Assembly (NCBI GenBank): GCA_018806985.1
Contig: JADANN010000363.1
Span: 86,908 to 150,907, forward strand
DNA: 64,000 nucleotides
Reading direction: 5' to 3'
Source of the DNA: Angiostrongylus vasorum
Lineage: Eukaryota > Nematoda > Chromadorea > Rhabditida > Metastrongylidae
The translations under genes were made by a program, and so were the position numbers. Positions 52,697 to 64,000 of the stretch are shown here, one piece after another. Within the stretch, counting starts at the first letter, position 1; each line of letters starts with the position of its first letter. Under the pieces are notes generated by a model. It was given only the letters and a program-made list of their open reading frames with translations. It had not been told where the DNA came from and did no database searches.

Positions 52697-52882
52697 ATGC
52701 TGGTACTTGTCATCATAGCAGGTGTGATTTGCACGAGAGAATATTGTGCGGCGAACTGCCTCGTATCAGCGATGCCAGCTTCTTGGTCTTTTTCCGTGCA
52801 CTCGTCCAAATCTTGTGGGTCGGTCCAGTGCAGCTATTTTCTTTATAAAAAAATAACGCTCTCGGCTTTTATCAATTCCTGA
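52697..52882 (+). CDS. possible small secreted Cys-containing protein ending in a SINE
   Basis: An acceptor (ATACTTTTCAG) 21 nt before the ATG suits trans-splicing. The frame starts MLVLVIIAGVICTREYC, a plausible signal peptide, then CLVSAMPASWSFS, SSKSCGSVQCSYF with five cysteines in all. From about 52845 the frame runs into the SINE, which supplies the last residues and the TGA. The natural 3' end was probably lost or is an unseen exon. Function unknown. Confidence 0.3.
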   Translation: MLVLVIIAGVICTREYCAANCLVSAMPASWSFSVHSSKSCGSVQCSYFLYKKITLSAFINS

Positions 52883-53098
52883 GGGACGTGCCATGCATTC
52901 GACTTCATTAAGCATCCTTAGAATGGCACGACGTGGTCTATCGATGTGTCAAGTCAGTGCTGCTATCCTCTCAAAAAGGTCTGGTACCAATTTGGCGACC
53001 ATGGTGGTATGGAAGGCTTGGTGAGCTTGTGGCGTAGTGTCGATCCCATGTGTACTATAGGGCACCTCCAACCACTGCTATACTCGTGCCATATCTAC
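52843..53098 (-). repeat. tRNA-derived SINE copy
   Basis: TAACGCTCTCGGCTTTTATC to GGCACCTCCAACCACTGCTA, reverse orientation, with CGACTTCATTAAGCATCCTT and a CAATTTGGCGACC body. Confidence 0.8.
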
Positions 53099-53099
53099 G

Positions 53100-54780
53100 G
53101 GGTCACAGCATTTAATTATAAATGAAAATTCCGTGGCAGACGAATCATTCGGCGACGTTGTGTTGTTGTTCTTCTTGCCTTGTGCACAGGATGGTACTGA
53201 TGTGAAATTTGGAGCAGCCATTGGTTGGACTTTGTCTAGTTATAAATAGTTCACAAATGAACAACGATTCCTTGTAAAGCTTTTTTTGATCGAAATACCC
53301 ATTTATTAGCTTAACATATCCTGTCTACGGTTCACCTAGAACATTGTTCGAAACGCATTCTTCCATTATTTCATTCTTCATGCATGCGTGAGGTTGATAA
53401 ACATCTTTATTCGGCTAACGTTACCATATCTTTGTGTTCCTCAGAGCAGTTGATTCGAATCGATGGTCCGCTACTGTTCCTACTCTCAACGTGATGTATT
53501 CAGCGGCCTATCGAGTCAAATCTTATTCAATGGTACACCACTCGTAAGAGGCAACTTACCCAGTGAAGCTCGTTTATACAGGAAGGTTGTTGTTGGTAAT
53601 TGTTTACCAAGTTTGTTTTTTCAACCCTGTGTATGGTTATCAATGAAAGAACACATGTTGCTAGTCATACCGAGATTAAAGGAAAATTGGTTCTGAAATA
53701 TTTTCCTATATTTTCCGCTAAGTATAACGAGCCTGTCTTGTACAAAAAAATGTGCGTAAAAACAGTGAGGAAACCAATATGTAAAAAAGAATATGAAGAG
53801 AGAGGACGCAAAAAAAAGGCAAACGGCAATAAGAAAAAAGGCCATCTACAGCGCATCGCTAAAGCAATGTTACGATGAGGTGAGATATGGACATGGAGCG
53901 TAGAAGTGTTGAGGGCATGTGGTCGGGTCCGAGAGCCGAAGTGGCGATGGTCACATAGCTGAGAAGCACGCCTTATTTACTGCAGCCTCGGAAGCCACAT
54001 AGGAGCAAGTCTTAACATGTTGCAGCTTGATTTCACAGTTCAACGCGACAGTTCGCAATCAACGCAACAGTGCACTAGGAACTCATTGATCAAGTAAAGG
54101 ATATTATTATTTCTCAGAACAATCCAGCTCTCTAATTCCCTGCGTAAGCACCACAGCTGGTCGACAACCTAGTTCCTATACTAAACAGGAGCATGAGAGC
54201 GGTGATTCTGACTACTTACGGTACGTAACATGGTGGAAGTAGTCAACAAAAAAAACCAACACATCTGTGCCCTCTTCACCTTAACCGATGTTTGAAAAAA
54301 CCTGAATACTACCTAAGCGGAGTAAGCCAGCATTTTTTGAACGTGCTATAAAGAAGGTGATAGTAGCACACTGAGATAATATGCAAGTGAGAAAAAAATT
54401 TTAAATTCAAGCATTTGTTACTAATCAAGGACGTATGACGGTGTCAAATGTGAAAAAAATTCGATATTCAGGTGAACAAGACATGTGATGTATCCTAATG
54501 TCGATGGTTGGACAAAAGCTAATAACAGCAGAGTTTCACATTATTTTTTTACACGAACTGTTTTTTACACCTACTGTACAGATCGCAGCACTATTAGCAT
54601 TCGATTCGTTTTCTAGCATCATGATCAACGAAGGTCTTCCAAGTTTTTGCGCGTGCGTTGAGCCGCTGGTTGAGCATTTCTTCCTTCGTCATCAATATTG
54701 TTGAATGCTACTTGAATGATTCTCTTTGAATCTCTAGATATCTGGGTAAAGAGTTATTACTTGGGTGCAGAAATTCAACT
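53100..54780. other. nothing secure
   Basis: 53600-53878 ends in a Lys-rich open stretch (RGRKKKANGNKKKGHLQR) but has no supported acceptor. The rest is AT-rich and unrecognised. Confidence 0.35.
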
Positions 54781-54784
54781 TTTT

Positions 54785-54912
54785 CCAGACAACTAGACAA
54801 GTCTGGTAAAAATTTCAGACCACAGAGAGTTGAGAGTCTTCGTGAACGTGAGGCATTATCGAGCCAGTACCGTGTCTGTGATGAGCGGCATCACTTCCAC
54901 TGCGCTAACCGT
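54785..54912 (-). repeat. tRNA-SINE variant (SINE-2)
   Basis: The complement carries GGTTAGCGCAGTGGAAGTGA (A box) and GTACTGGCTCGATAATGCC (B box); the body shares ACTAGACAAGTCTGGTA with the main SINE. Confidence 0.55.
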
Positions 54913-54957
54913 TCAGTAATTTCACAATATGGTTCGTAAAACAAGTAATCTTCTTCA

Positions 54958-56400
54958 TAGGGGTGATCACATGCCGGTTAGTCGCGAGGCAACGTCTCGC
55001 TGGCCTAGGTGAGGGATAGAGGGTTAGTCGCGGCCCAAAGCCACTCTGTCCCTCCCTGAGGTAAGGATCCAGTGGATGGACACCTAGTTTCTGCTGGACC
55101 GGAGCGCTCTCGCCTATGAGGGACTGTGTTTTACGCATCAGTTAGATCAAAAGCTTGCAACTGAGTGATCGTGAAGTACGAGGGATATGAATAGGAGTTG
55201 CCTCCAACAAATAAGCTCTTAGTTAAATACTTGGGGAGAATGACAACTTATCCTCGATTATAACCAGTTTTCACATCCAGAGCTCTGCGAGCCATACGTG
55301 AGCATTAAAGGATAGACAAAGCAAAATATGCTGGCTCCTATCCTGGCACCGAAGGAGTCCCAGTAGGAATACGAAGAGGCTGCTGAAATCTTACTTCCAT
55401 TCTAGGCTATCTTCTTCTCGAAGGACTAAGGTAACGATCTGTACCTACGAGGCACTCTCACTTGCATCTGAGTCCTCGCTAAAGGACTTGATTATGTAAG
55501 GAGGACGGATAAAAGTAGGACGTCATCGGGCTCTCCGAGACAAGGAAGCGTCACCTATTCAACGACGTCTATAACACAGGTGAAGAGCTGTTCTTTGATG
55601 CATGCGACAATAAAGGAATCGGCAGCGTAAGCGTTCTTTTTCAACACGAGTTTGCTTTCGGACATCTATTCATTCCAACAAATAACAACTCGAATCGGAC
55701 GTTTGCGCTCGAACAGATGTGGATCAATGCCTTGATTGGCTTTGACAATCTTCGTCGTCTACGCTCTGACATCAAGCCATGACGAAGACGAAGTCGAAGC
55801 GTTATATAAGGTCTTGGAGAAGTTCTACAAAGGATGTCGTATATTAATTAGAGTAATAATTAGAGGTTGCCGGCTTTGGCAAGGTCCGTGAAAAAAATTG
55901 GTCTTCGACTAAATCACACAAAAACGATGATCACAAGGAACGGATCAGTTTCGATTTCCTCATTCACATTCATTGGAATGAATAGCTCCTAATGCCCAGT
56001 TTATATCAATCTAGATTGGAAAATCAGCATGATGAACGACTTAGCTCTAGAGATGAGTAGAAGGAAACGAGTGACTTGGAAATCTTTTTAAAGCATCCAA
56101 TTTGCAGGAAAGAGGAAAAAGAACACCCGACTTCGTGCCCACCTTCTCGACACCTCAGTACTTATTGCTTTAACATATGCGTCAGAAACCTGTTCTCTGC
56201 GTAAGCAAGATGAAGGATCACTCAGCGTTACTGAACGCGTAGTCGAAAAGACGATGCTAGGAATATCATATGATGCTCAACGAGTCCCTAGGGCTAGCAG
56301 CATTCACTGTGCTAGTCTTGCACGCGACATGGAAAAATGGAAGATTCACTGGCAGCCGTACGAGCACCTCGACGATCAGCGGGACAATAGGTGATAAAGG
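54958..56400 (+). mobile_element. RTE-type retrotransposon, heavily decayed (R4)
   Basis: Shares the 5' region (CATGCCGGTTAGTCGCGAGG), a degenerate endonuclease (GTACCTACGAGGCACTCTCA; the VVYA.TSSHDEDEVEA region near 55755), a stretch of late RT (IGLRLNHTKTM at 55890, TFIGMNSS) and the C-terminal region (AACGACTTAGCTCTAGAGAT) to GATCAGCGGGACAATAGGTG. Frames are broken throughout and the catalytic RT part is missing. The most diverged of the four copies. Confidence 0.85.
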
Positions 56401-56464
56401 TGATGTAAACATGTTTTACACAGCCGTAAACGTAGCCACACCTTGTTGCAAACTAATATGAGGT

Positions 56465-56850
56465 TATAATGGTAACTTGTTACTTGCTGCCTACTATAAA
56501 TTTTTCACGGCAGGCTATGATGCGAAATACAACCACAATGATGCTGAGATAATTTTAATTTGTTATTTACTGCCTATTCTTTTTAATCGTAGGGTATGTT
56601 GCGAAATATAACCTCAATAATTAAGATATTTGCAAAACTCCGGATTGCAGGTGTCTGCGGTGAGGAGCGAACGCGCTATTATCCTTTCCTTGGGCTAACG
56701 CGTTCACCACCACACCATGCGGCTCCTTCGTTTCGCCTGTCTCTCAGCTAGTTCAATCGATCAGTGCATTAGCAATCACCCATCAACGGGAATGGATCCG
56801 GGGAGCCCAAGATCGGCATTGAACCCAGTTAACCCAGTAATATGAGATTA
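56465..56850 (+). repeat. TIR-family repeat, doubled arm
   Basis: Two tandem arms (TACTTGCTGCCTACTATAAA; TATTTACTGCCTATTCTTTT), then the core (GCAGGTGTCTGCGGTGAGGA, CTAACGCGTTCACCACCACA) and end (TGAACCCAGTTAACCCAG). Confidence 0.75.
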
Positions 56851-57271
56851 TAAAAAAATAATCTGATTAAATTTAGGCGCTTTCACCTTCCTCAGAGTCC
56901 ATGGTGATAGTGAATTATCCCACCGTCGTTCGTCTTCACAGTGTAGCGTGTCGAAGTTGCAGTGATTCCAACCTTCTGTAGAGGGGCACCACTCAAATAA
57001 ATTAACCTCATTCGGAGGTGCATTTTTATAAGTGCGTAGTTGTCTATTGTGCTGATTACCCGTTAACAATCAATTTTTCTACAGATGACCAATCCGGTAG
57101 CTGTCGGTAGTAACACCTAAAGTGCAGCGTTAACTGGATTCCCCTTACCCGGCGAAAAAGTGACCACCACTTTCAAAGTTAAACCAACATATTCCTGCTC
57201 AAATTAGACTTTACTAGTTGAAACAGAAAATTAGAAAGCTACAGTTTATTTTCAGTGAGATATGCATGTAT

Positions 57272-57540
57272 GGCAGTGACTGGAGCCGCCCTGCAAATAC
57301 ACATGGGATTGATCTCCGCGCCCGTGGCTCACGATGCCTTCCATCCCTCCGGTGTCCCCAAAATTGGTACCAGAGTTTTCTGGAAGGATAACACGCTGAG
57401 TCAACACATCGGGCAGGCTACGACGATGTTGTATGAGCTAGATATGCATTCAATCACCTCAATCTTTTCTGTCCACTTAGTGGAGTCGAATTCATGAAGC
57501 ACCCCTCAAGGATTGATCAACGCCGAGAGCTTTTTTTTCC
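57272..57540 (+). repeat. tRNA-derived SINE copy
   Basis: GGCAGTGACTGGAGCCGCCC, GGGATTGATCTCCGC, CACGATGCCTTCCATCCCTC, tail CTTTTTTTTCC. Confidence 0.8.
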
Positions 57541-57544
57541 TATT

Positions 57545-59720
57545 CTACCAAGATAAAATCCTTAATTTATGTAGCTTAAAACTCGTGCGTTACTGAGTTA
57601 TTTTGTTTGAGGCTGTTACTTTTAAAACGAATGCAAGCGAAAAAGAAAGCAACTTCATAAATTAGAAGTGCATGATGCCCTTAAATACATTAACGCTTAC
57701 GCCTGCAGTAGGGTTGTCTTCCCGCATTCAAAAATTTCGAGTTTCATTTTCGCCTCTTCGATTGTCCATCCATTCATCGGTTATCGTGCAGTCGCATCAC
57801 GAGTCCAACCCACCTGATTTTCCACATTTTGGCATGCACAATGACTCCTCTGATTTTCGATTGTAGGTGTGAGGCATCGGATTCCGTTTCTTAATTACGT
57901 CATGCAAGATACTCTCAGCATCGTCTTCTCAACTGCACGTTCAAGAACACCGGGTTGTTCTGCTTATATAGTGAATGACGAAGCCCCTTGTCCACATCTT
58001 CTATCACCGATTCTATCTCAAGTGACTACAAAGCCTTCCTTTAAGTCGTCAGAAGTAAGACAAAGTGGGAAAAAACCTTTTTTTCTCTTTTCGAAAGCGA
58101 TCCTGGAGCATATTGCAGTTCTTCGTGCAGTGTTCTTTCAACCTGACTTGAGGTTGACTCGAGTGAGGAGCTCACAGAGGAGAGAAAACCAGTCAGATTA
58201 CGCAGTTGTCACCGATCCCGTATATGTCTTCCTTTTTGTGCGACAACGCGGTTTTCTTCGGGTTTTCATTGATTTAACCACGTTAAGCATTTAGAAATGA
58301 ACTCCGTTTTATAGGCCTTTGTGTATCAAGATTTGAAGCAATCTGGCAGATGCGCAACAACCCTTTCGTATTTAAAGCATATCAAGACCGTTCTGCTCTT
58401 CGATTTCTTGTGAAAGTAATGGTATAAAAATTTCTCTTCAAAGTCGAAGTCTTCCCGAAGTCAGACTACTGTGTTCTTGAGAAAAGATCTTCACCACGAT
58501 CATTAATGGATGGAGATATCCAGTTCCCTAATTTCGACGACATTGCAGGCGTATCGAAAGTGTCGACGATTATAATAAAAAAAAATGACCAAAAAGTTTA
58601 ATGACAGATGGAATGAGACACGAAAAATTTTATCGGTGCTAGAAATTCCCGAAGAAAATCCAGCTTTTTCTTCCAACACTCCAGTGTGAACGAACCATAA
58701 GATCCGTTGCTATTCCGTAACCGCAGACACAGTGCCCATCACAACCCCAGTACCTGCCTAATGCAAGAAATCGATGAGAAGAATAATTTTAAGGCCGACA
58801 TCTATATAATCTTGGCATTGCTAACGACATCTTTCTGGTATCACAAATCTCTGGTCACACGGTAGCAGAAATGAGGTGTTCATGGGAAAGGGGTCAGTGG
58901 ATGAAGCCCCCTCACGTCAAACACCTTATGAAATTTCTCTGAACCCTTCTGCTGTGTGCTTCTGGTTTGGGATGCTAAACTGTGCAAGCATTTATAAAAA
59001 AGATTTCTTGAATAGTTCCCGTTCTTTGAACCGTCGTATGCTTCCTATATCAACTATGTTTACTGCTAACCGCATTTCTCCTTTCCTTTCAAGCTTTTTG
59101 TGTCGCCTTCTTATAAAGCTTTCTCACAAGCTATTCCATCGATATCTGATAACGTTTTGTGTTAACGTAGCTTTTCGTACACCGTTTTTAGCAGTTTTAT
59201 TAGGTTGTGTTAACTAGGGAGCCTTTCCAAAATCCTTCTTTGACCATCAGCTCTAGTTTATTCTTTTAAAACTCCGCTCATTACGGAACCGACATAGGGG
59301 AGCATCATGAGTTCCCCCAATTAGTTCGCTCAACTAGTGCTCATACAGTCTCATCTTCATCTTGGTCCTTGTTTGCTTTACCCTCACCGATATCGTGAGA
59401 TCGTTCATGCTGTACTGCTATCATTGCCAAAACGCTTATAGACTATGATTGAGATTGTGCGCTGTGGCAACTTCAAAAAGTCCGTCCCGCCAAGCAAATT
59501 CTTAGAGTTTGAGCATTGTGCTTCGAACTAGTGTTTACTTGGTGGTGACTCGAGGATTTATACTTCACTGGCCAACTAACTAATTGCACAGCTGAACAAG
59601 GCAAACAATGCAACTTTGGTAAGCGTACGAAAGAAAAGGCGACATACTTCTGACAACAACGAACATGTGACATACAAGGAATAAAGGCATAGTTGCCAAC
59701 CATTGTGGCACAGCAGTGAT
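57545..59720. other. nothing secure
   Basis: Unsupported open frames at 57869-58294 and 58876-59217. AT-rich, with no repeat of this window. Confidence 0.4.
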
Positions 59721-59724
59721 GCTA

Positions 59725-59870
59725 ACCCCCCAGACAAGTCTGGTACCAATTCTCCGACCCCGGGAGGATGGAAGGATTGGTGACCACGGGCGTACGACCG
59801 AACCAGCGACCACGTGCACGTCACAGTAAGTCTCGAAACCACTGCGCCTTAGTTGCCCGTGAACTACACC
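59725..59870 (-). repeat. tRNA-SINE variant (SINE-2)
   Basis: Body CCAGACAAGTCTGGTACCAA. The complement of the head has ACTAAGGCGCAGTGGTTTCG and GCTGGTTCGGTCGTACG, the best-preserved tRNA-like boxes of the variant. Confidence 0.65.
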
Positions 59871-59874
59871 CACC

Positions 59875-61530
59875 ACTAACTGGCAGAAATCCTTCCATAA
59901 TTTAAGCGCTGCGGGGTAAAGTCGCGGCGCCGTATAGCGTGGTTGCCTCTTGGAAGGCCACCAACATTGTATTCCCTACACAAACTCGTCGGCGATTCTA
60001 ACCATTACCAGTAACGACGCTGATTTTTTCGCTTGCCTTCCATCGTCCATTGTTTTTCATTGACTAAAAGCCTTGGTACGTTCTTTAACAATCTCATTTA
60101 TTTAAGAGAGTCTGTCTCATTGCTTTGGTGTCGTTGGCATGTCCTACGCTTTACAACTGCCAACTGTAGAAGTGGGTTGGTGTCAGCATTTGGTCTCTTT
60201 TTTTCTGTAAGGCAAGATAAACTTGTTTCGCTCTTACTTTAATGGTACAATATTCACACACTGCAGCAGCAATTCATTCTAGTGATACCAAACCAGGCAC
60301 TAATGGGTAGCGGGCTGAAAACTGCACTTTGTATACCTCACATAGGGAACTGTGCAATTTTCTATGCTTCACATATTGCACAGTGCTTTTATTTCTGCAG
60401 CTTTCTACTCTCACAGTCTTTCGCTAAATGAGAATATGACTAACTAAATGTTTAACAGCTCGAATTCTCCCTCGTTCTCGAGCGGTCATTAATCTTCTAT
60501 TTTCTGCTTTCATTCTTGGTTTTGGTTTCTACGTCGTGTCCGAATAAACTAGTAGGTAGACCGAACGGGAAGAGCGGCTACTAAAGAGATACTTTGCTTA
60601 GGTTTACATTATGGTTGTGATCTGAAAATGGCCTTGCAAGGTTAAACCAGAACTGCAGGGAAGATCACGTTATCAAACTAGAACTAGCTAGGCTCAGTAA
60701 TCCACCCTTCATTGATATTAGGCGGTGAGACGAAGGGTGACAGGAAACAAAATCTCAGGTTGCAAAAGGACGCCTTTGGGAACAGATCTCACGAACACAT
60801 TCACAAAGAAAACCATGGAAAATTTTTTCTTATTCTGCAGGTGTGATAGCAGAATACTCTCTTCTCACTCCGATCTTCACTCTATTCTTGAAGCCACAGA
60901 CTACCATAGGCACATGCAGACGCAACACAACGCAGACGCAGACGTATGCGCAAACGCATACGCAAGCGCATATGCACACATGCCCACCGTGGACCTCTTA
61001 GGTGGTTCGGGAATTAATGAGGAGTTTCAACGTGATTTCTTAAAGGCAATACATTTCCAGCTGAGAACAAAGCTTATTTAGTCAAATTAACAACCGTTTA
61101 AATCTATACATTCTTTCCAATGAAAACTGAAAAAGCATGTTTTTTTAAACAAGATGATTGAAGTTCTGAACCTCTGGAAGAGATGAATTTGTTGAAGGCC
61201 TTTTCAACTCAGCTTGAGCTCTGAACCATTTCTCGCATGAGAATAACTTCTAATAAGAATAACACCAAGGTGTTTGCACAACGAGAAGCCGGTAGGCGAG
61301 AAGTCTGGCAAGTACAGAGAATGCGGAGTAGTTTTTTAGCCCAAGACTGTTAACCTTCGTAGGTTTTGTTGTGCAGTGTGTGGCCGCGTGTTCTCATGAA
61401 GAGGGATTGGTCCCTTTCCTCCAACCAAATTGAAGCGCTGCTGTGGAGCTATCTGGTGCACTTCGTTGACTTGCTTAATCAAACGTTTTCGTTAAAGACA
61501 TTATAATAGAGGCCAAATCGTTAAAAGAAT
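59875..61530. other. nothing secure; short CGCA-rich array
   Basis: 60925-60985 is an imperfect array of ACGCA/GCGCA units with self-complementary stretches (TATGCGCAAACGCATACGCA). No exon is supported. Confidence 0.4.
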
Positions 61531-61534
61531 GAAT

Positions 61535-61812
61535 GATAAAGCTTTTTGGCGTTGATCGATCTCTGAAGGATGCGCCATATAGGCATTTGACTTCATCAAA
61601 CATCGTAGGCATGATTGGGCGCACGTCATGCCAGTACAATGACTTATGGTAAGCCTGCCGATGCATCAAGTCAGTAAATTTATTCTCCAGAAAGCTTTCG
61701 TAGCAATTTGCTGACAATGGAAAGTCTTGGCGACGCCATCGGCATCGGATGAAGCAATGACAAAACTATGTGTTGCATGGCACCTCTAATCACGGCAGTT
61801 GCACACGCAGAT
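61535..61812 (-). repeat. tRNA-derived SINE copy (diverged)
   Basis: AAAGCTTTTTGGCGTTGATC to GGCACCTCTAATCACGGCAG, reverse orientation. Confidence 0.7.
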
Positions 61813-62104
61813 CATAATCGAAGTCACCATTGTTCTGAGATAGAAGTGAGGTCTCTACATGTTCTCTCCTCTGTCGACGGTCTTACTTGTATGCATATTG
61901 TGCTTATCCTAGGCGTCGACCTAGCTAGATGACCACATATATATCGCAGAGCGTGTCTAACCAGTGCTCTACACGTGCAGTTCTGTTCATATTCACAAAT
62001 AGCCAACGCATTTAGCTCTTCCGAAAGAAGGAGCCATCATTGTAGTGTTTTAGCGGATCCATAGAAGGTAGTTTGAAACGTCAGAAGCATTATCATAAGA
62101 TGAA

Positions 62105-62412
62105 GGATAAAAAGAATAAAGGATGAAAGGCATTCGGCGTTGATCAATCTCCTGAGGAATGCGCCATGTAATCGACTTTCACTAAGCATCGTTTGGTTTG
62201 GAGGTGAGTGAATGCATATCTGGCCCTTTAAAATGACTCGCGGTGGCCTGCCGATGTATCGAGCCAGTGCTGCTTTTCCTCCCAAGCAAGTCTGGTACCA
62301 GTTTACCGACCCCAGGAGGGATGGAAGGCTTGGTAGGGCCACGGGCGCAGGGATCCATTCCACGTGTGTGCTGCAGAGCGCCTCCGACTTCTGCGTTTAC
62401 ACGCGCCCCTTA
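62105..62412 (-). repeat. tRNA-derived SINE copy
   Basis: Tail complement AAAAAGAATAAAGGATGAAA, then TTCGGCGTTGATCAATCTCC, CAGTTTACCGACCCCAGGAG and the head complement AGAGCGCCTCCGACTTC. Confidence 0.82.
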
Positions 62413-62419
62413 TGATAGG

Positions 62420-62965
62420 ATAATCACTTTTAATTCACTACCTGTTCTTTTTCATGGTAGGGTGTGATGTGAAATACAACCACAATGATGCTGAGATATT
62501 TGCAAAGCTTCAGACCGCTGGAGCGTGCGGTGTGGAGCGAATACGTCATTACACGTTCCGGGGGCTAACATGTTCATCACTACACCATGCAGGCGCTTCA
62601 TTTCATCCTTGTCTCAGCTACTTTCCTGTCTATCAGTGCTATCAGCAGTCTTCGGTCAACGGGATTGATCTGGGGAGCACAAATCGGCACTGAACACAGT
62701 TAAGCTGAAGCTGTAGTACAAATCACAGTGTAACCCACTTTTTATCTACTGCCTACTCTTTTCCATGGTATGGTGTGATGTGAAATACAAATGCAATGAT
62801 GCCGAGACATTTGCAAAAGTACGGACCGCAGGTGTCTGCGCTGAGGCATCTGCGGTTAGAGCACGGCTGACAGAAATTTCGAAAATAAGGACTCGCATAG
62901 TGTGGTGAGGAAGACATTAGCCCTGGAAAGCGAAATAACGTGCTCGATCCTCCCCATTGCAGACA
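62420..62965 (+). repeat. two TIR-family repeats in tandem
   Basis: First copy 62430-62710 (CACTACCTGTTCTTTTTCAT, CACAATGATGCTGAGATATT, TCAACGGGATTGATCTGGGG). Second copy from 62745 (ATCTACTGCCTACTCTTTTC) with a partly inverted, shortened core to 62965. Confidence 0.75.
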
Positions 62966-62969
62966 CCGA

Positions 62970-64000
62970 TAAGACCAAATACGACGTTCTTGATTTCAAT
63001 CAATGCTCCTTGTCCCATAGAGCAATGTACCGCTTTTACACCTGATGATTACAACCATCTGATTTTTTTAAGTTCTTTTTGAAAATCGTTGTTCTATATT
63101 TAACATGACAGCTATAAAATACTTCTTGTTACGTTAGACAAACTGTTCCTTCTAAATTTGATTCTCTAGTAGCAAATGAAACTGGATACAGAGAGTCATT
63201 TTGTGCTTTTTTGTTACCCACATCGAGTTAGAAAACAACGGTCTAGAAAAATAAGAGATACGCCCAGACGTTTTTGTTTAAGATCAACGTCAGCGAGTTC
63301 AAAATTAGACGGCTTCAAAAAAAAACTCCTAACAAACCTCACATCGTTACCTACGGACCATAATGGGACAAGAAAAATAAGAGGATGCACGACTTCATTA
63401 CAACGATCAGAACCACTCGAGTAAATAAAAAAATTCTGAAGCTCTCCTTCAAGGCGGCGTGGAGTCTCACAGTGGAGTGCTGTGATGGATTTGACCAACA
63501 TCACTGAAAGCATTGCTTTTTCCGCAATAGAAAAGGCACGCAACCGATATCACACTTTGCCAGTTGCAGGAGGAAGATGATCGTTCTGCGGGCTTACCAC
63601 GGTGAAACAGAATACTGAGTTGTGTACGGATGCAGGGACTTAGTTGTACGATAACACTTCCTTAAAACTAACATTTGTTCTGCAAATTAAGTACTTCTTT
63701 CTTATGTGTTAGCGGTCTATTTCTAAATAAAGTGTTAGAGACTATCGTTTTCGTGCTGTTTGAGAGTTGTGTTTAATCTTACGTGCCCATTTCAATATTT
63801 CTGCTCTAGCATTGGATTGTGTTAAATTAGGATATGTGCTAAACTTAATCAGTTGGAGCAAATGTGTTAAACAAATAAAGCCAACATTTGTTTCTGTAGA
63901 AATTACACATGAATTTGAAGTCGCAGTTACCAGACACCGTTGGCGAACAAGAGCGTAATTCAGGTTTCACAAGATTGGTGATGGAGATGTGAGCCTTGAA
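62970..64000. other. nothing secure
   Basis: 63176-63424 (plus) and 63543-63214 (minus) are both open over the same bases; no splice support on either strand. Confidence 0.4.

Noticed and set aside
1..64000. CRISPR array, bacterial operon, rRNA, telomere repeat (TTAGGC) or SL RNA gene
   Set aside because: None seen. Genes are intron-split, repeats are interspersed rather than regularly spaced, and no TTAGGC tract or SL leader sequence was found by eye.

Overview
The window reads as nuclear DNA of a parasitic strongylid nematode, most likely a hookworm (Ancylostoma/Necator type). Reasons: intron-split genes with nematode-type acceptors (TTTCAG) and short introns; RTE-type retrotransposon copies whose protein matches the strongylid family I know; a mariner remnant resembling the hookworm element bandit; and many tRNA-derived SINEs. 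There is no operon, bacterial gene, rRNA or CRISPR array. Gene density is low and repeats dominate.

0-10 kb: the 3' part of an unrecognised plus-strand gene (1-1516), minus-strand candidate exons facing it (2233-1594), a 200-bp inverted-repeat element (3219-3418), then the first copy of a fast-evolving duplicated locus (6151-7640) followed by a 370-bp repeat family. 10.5-12 kb: a four-exon NADAR-domain gene on the minus strand, the best complete gene here, with one homopolymer frame slip. 12.9-18.6 kb: the second copy of the duplicated locus, with a signal-peptide exon, split by about 4.2 kb that holds the 3' end of another gene (13679-14023) and several repeats. 18.6-22.2 kb: two RTE copies, head to head.

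23.5-38.3 kb: a plus-strand gene 3' end with a poly(A) signal (23503-24138), then a large inverted duplication. Its arms (about 25.33-28.62 and 38.27-35.88 kb) each carry the same convergent gene pair: 'gene A' (two conserved exons) and 'gene B' (proline-rich). At the inner end of each arm is a scrap of a Penelope-like reverse transcriptase. The 7-kb spacer holds an internally deleted bandit-like mariner, SINEs and an RTE copy.

41-44.2 kb: candidate exons, a fold-back junction of the 370-bp repeat, and a four-exon polypeptide GalNAc-transferase pseudogene with several disabling changes. 44-64 kb: mostly SINEs, TIR-type repeats, a decayed RTE copy and an 88-bp perfect palindrome (52201-52288) inserted in an older repeat. 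Functions are secure only for the NADAR gene, the GalNAc-transferase pseudogene and the transposon proteins. Other coding calls rest on splice signals, frame continuity or paralogue comparison and are scored accordingly. Alignments were by eye, so boundaries are approximate.
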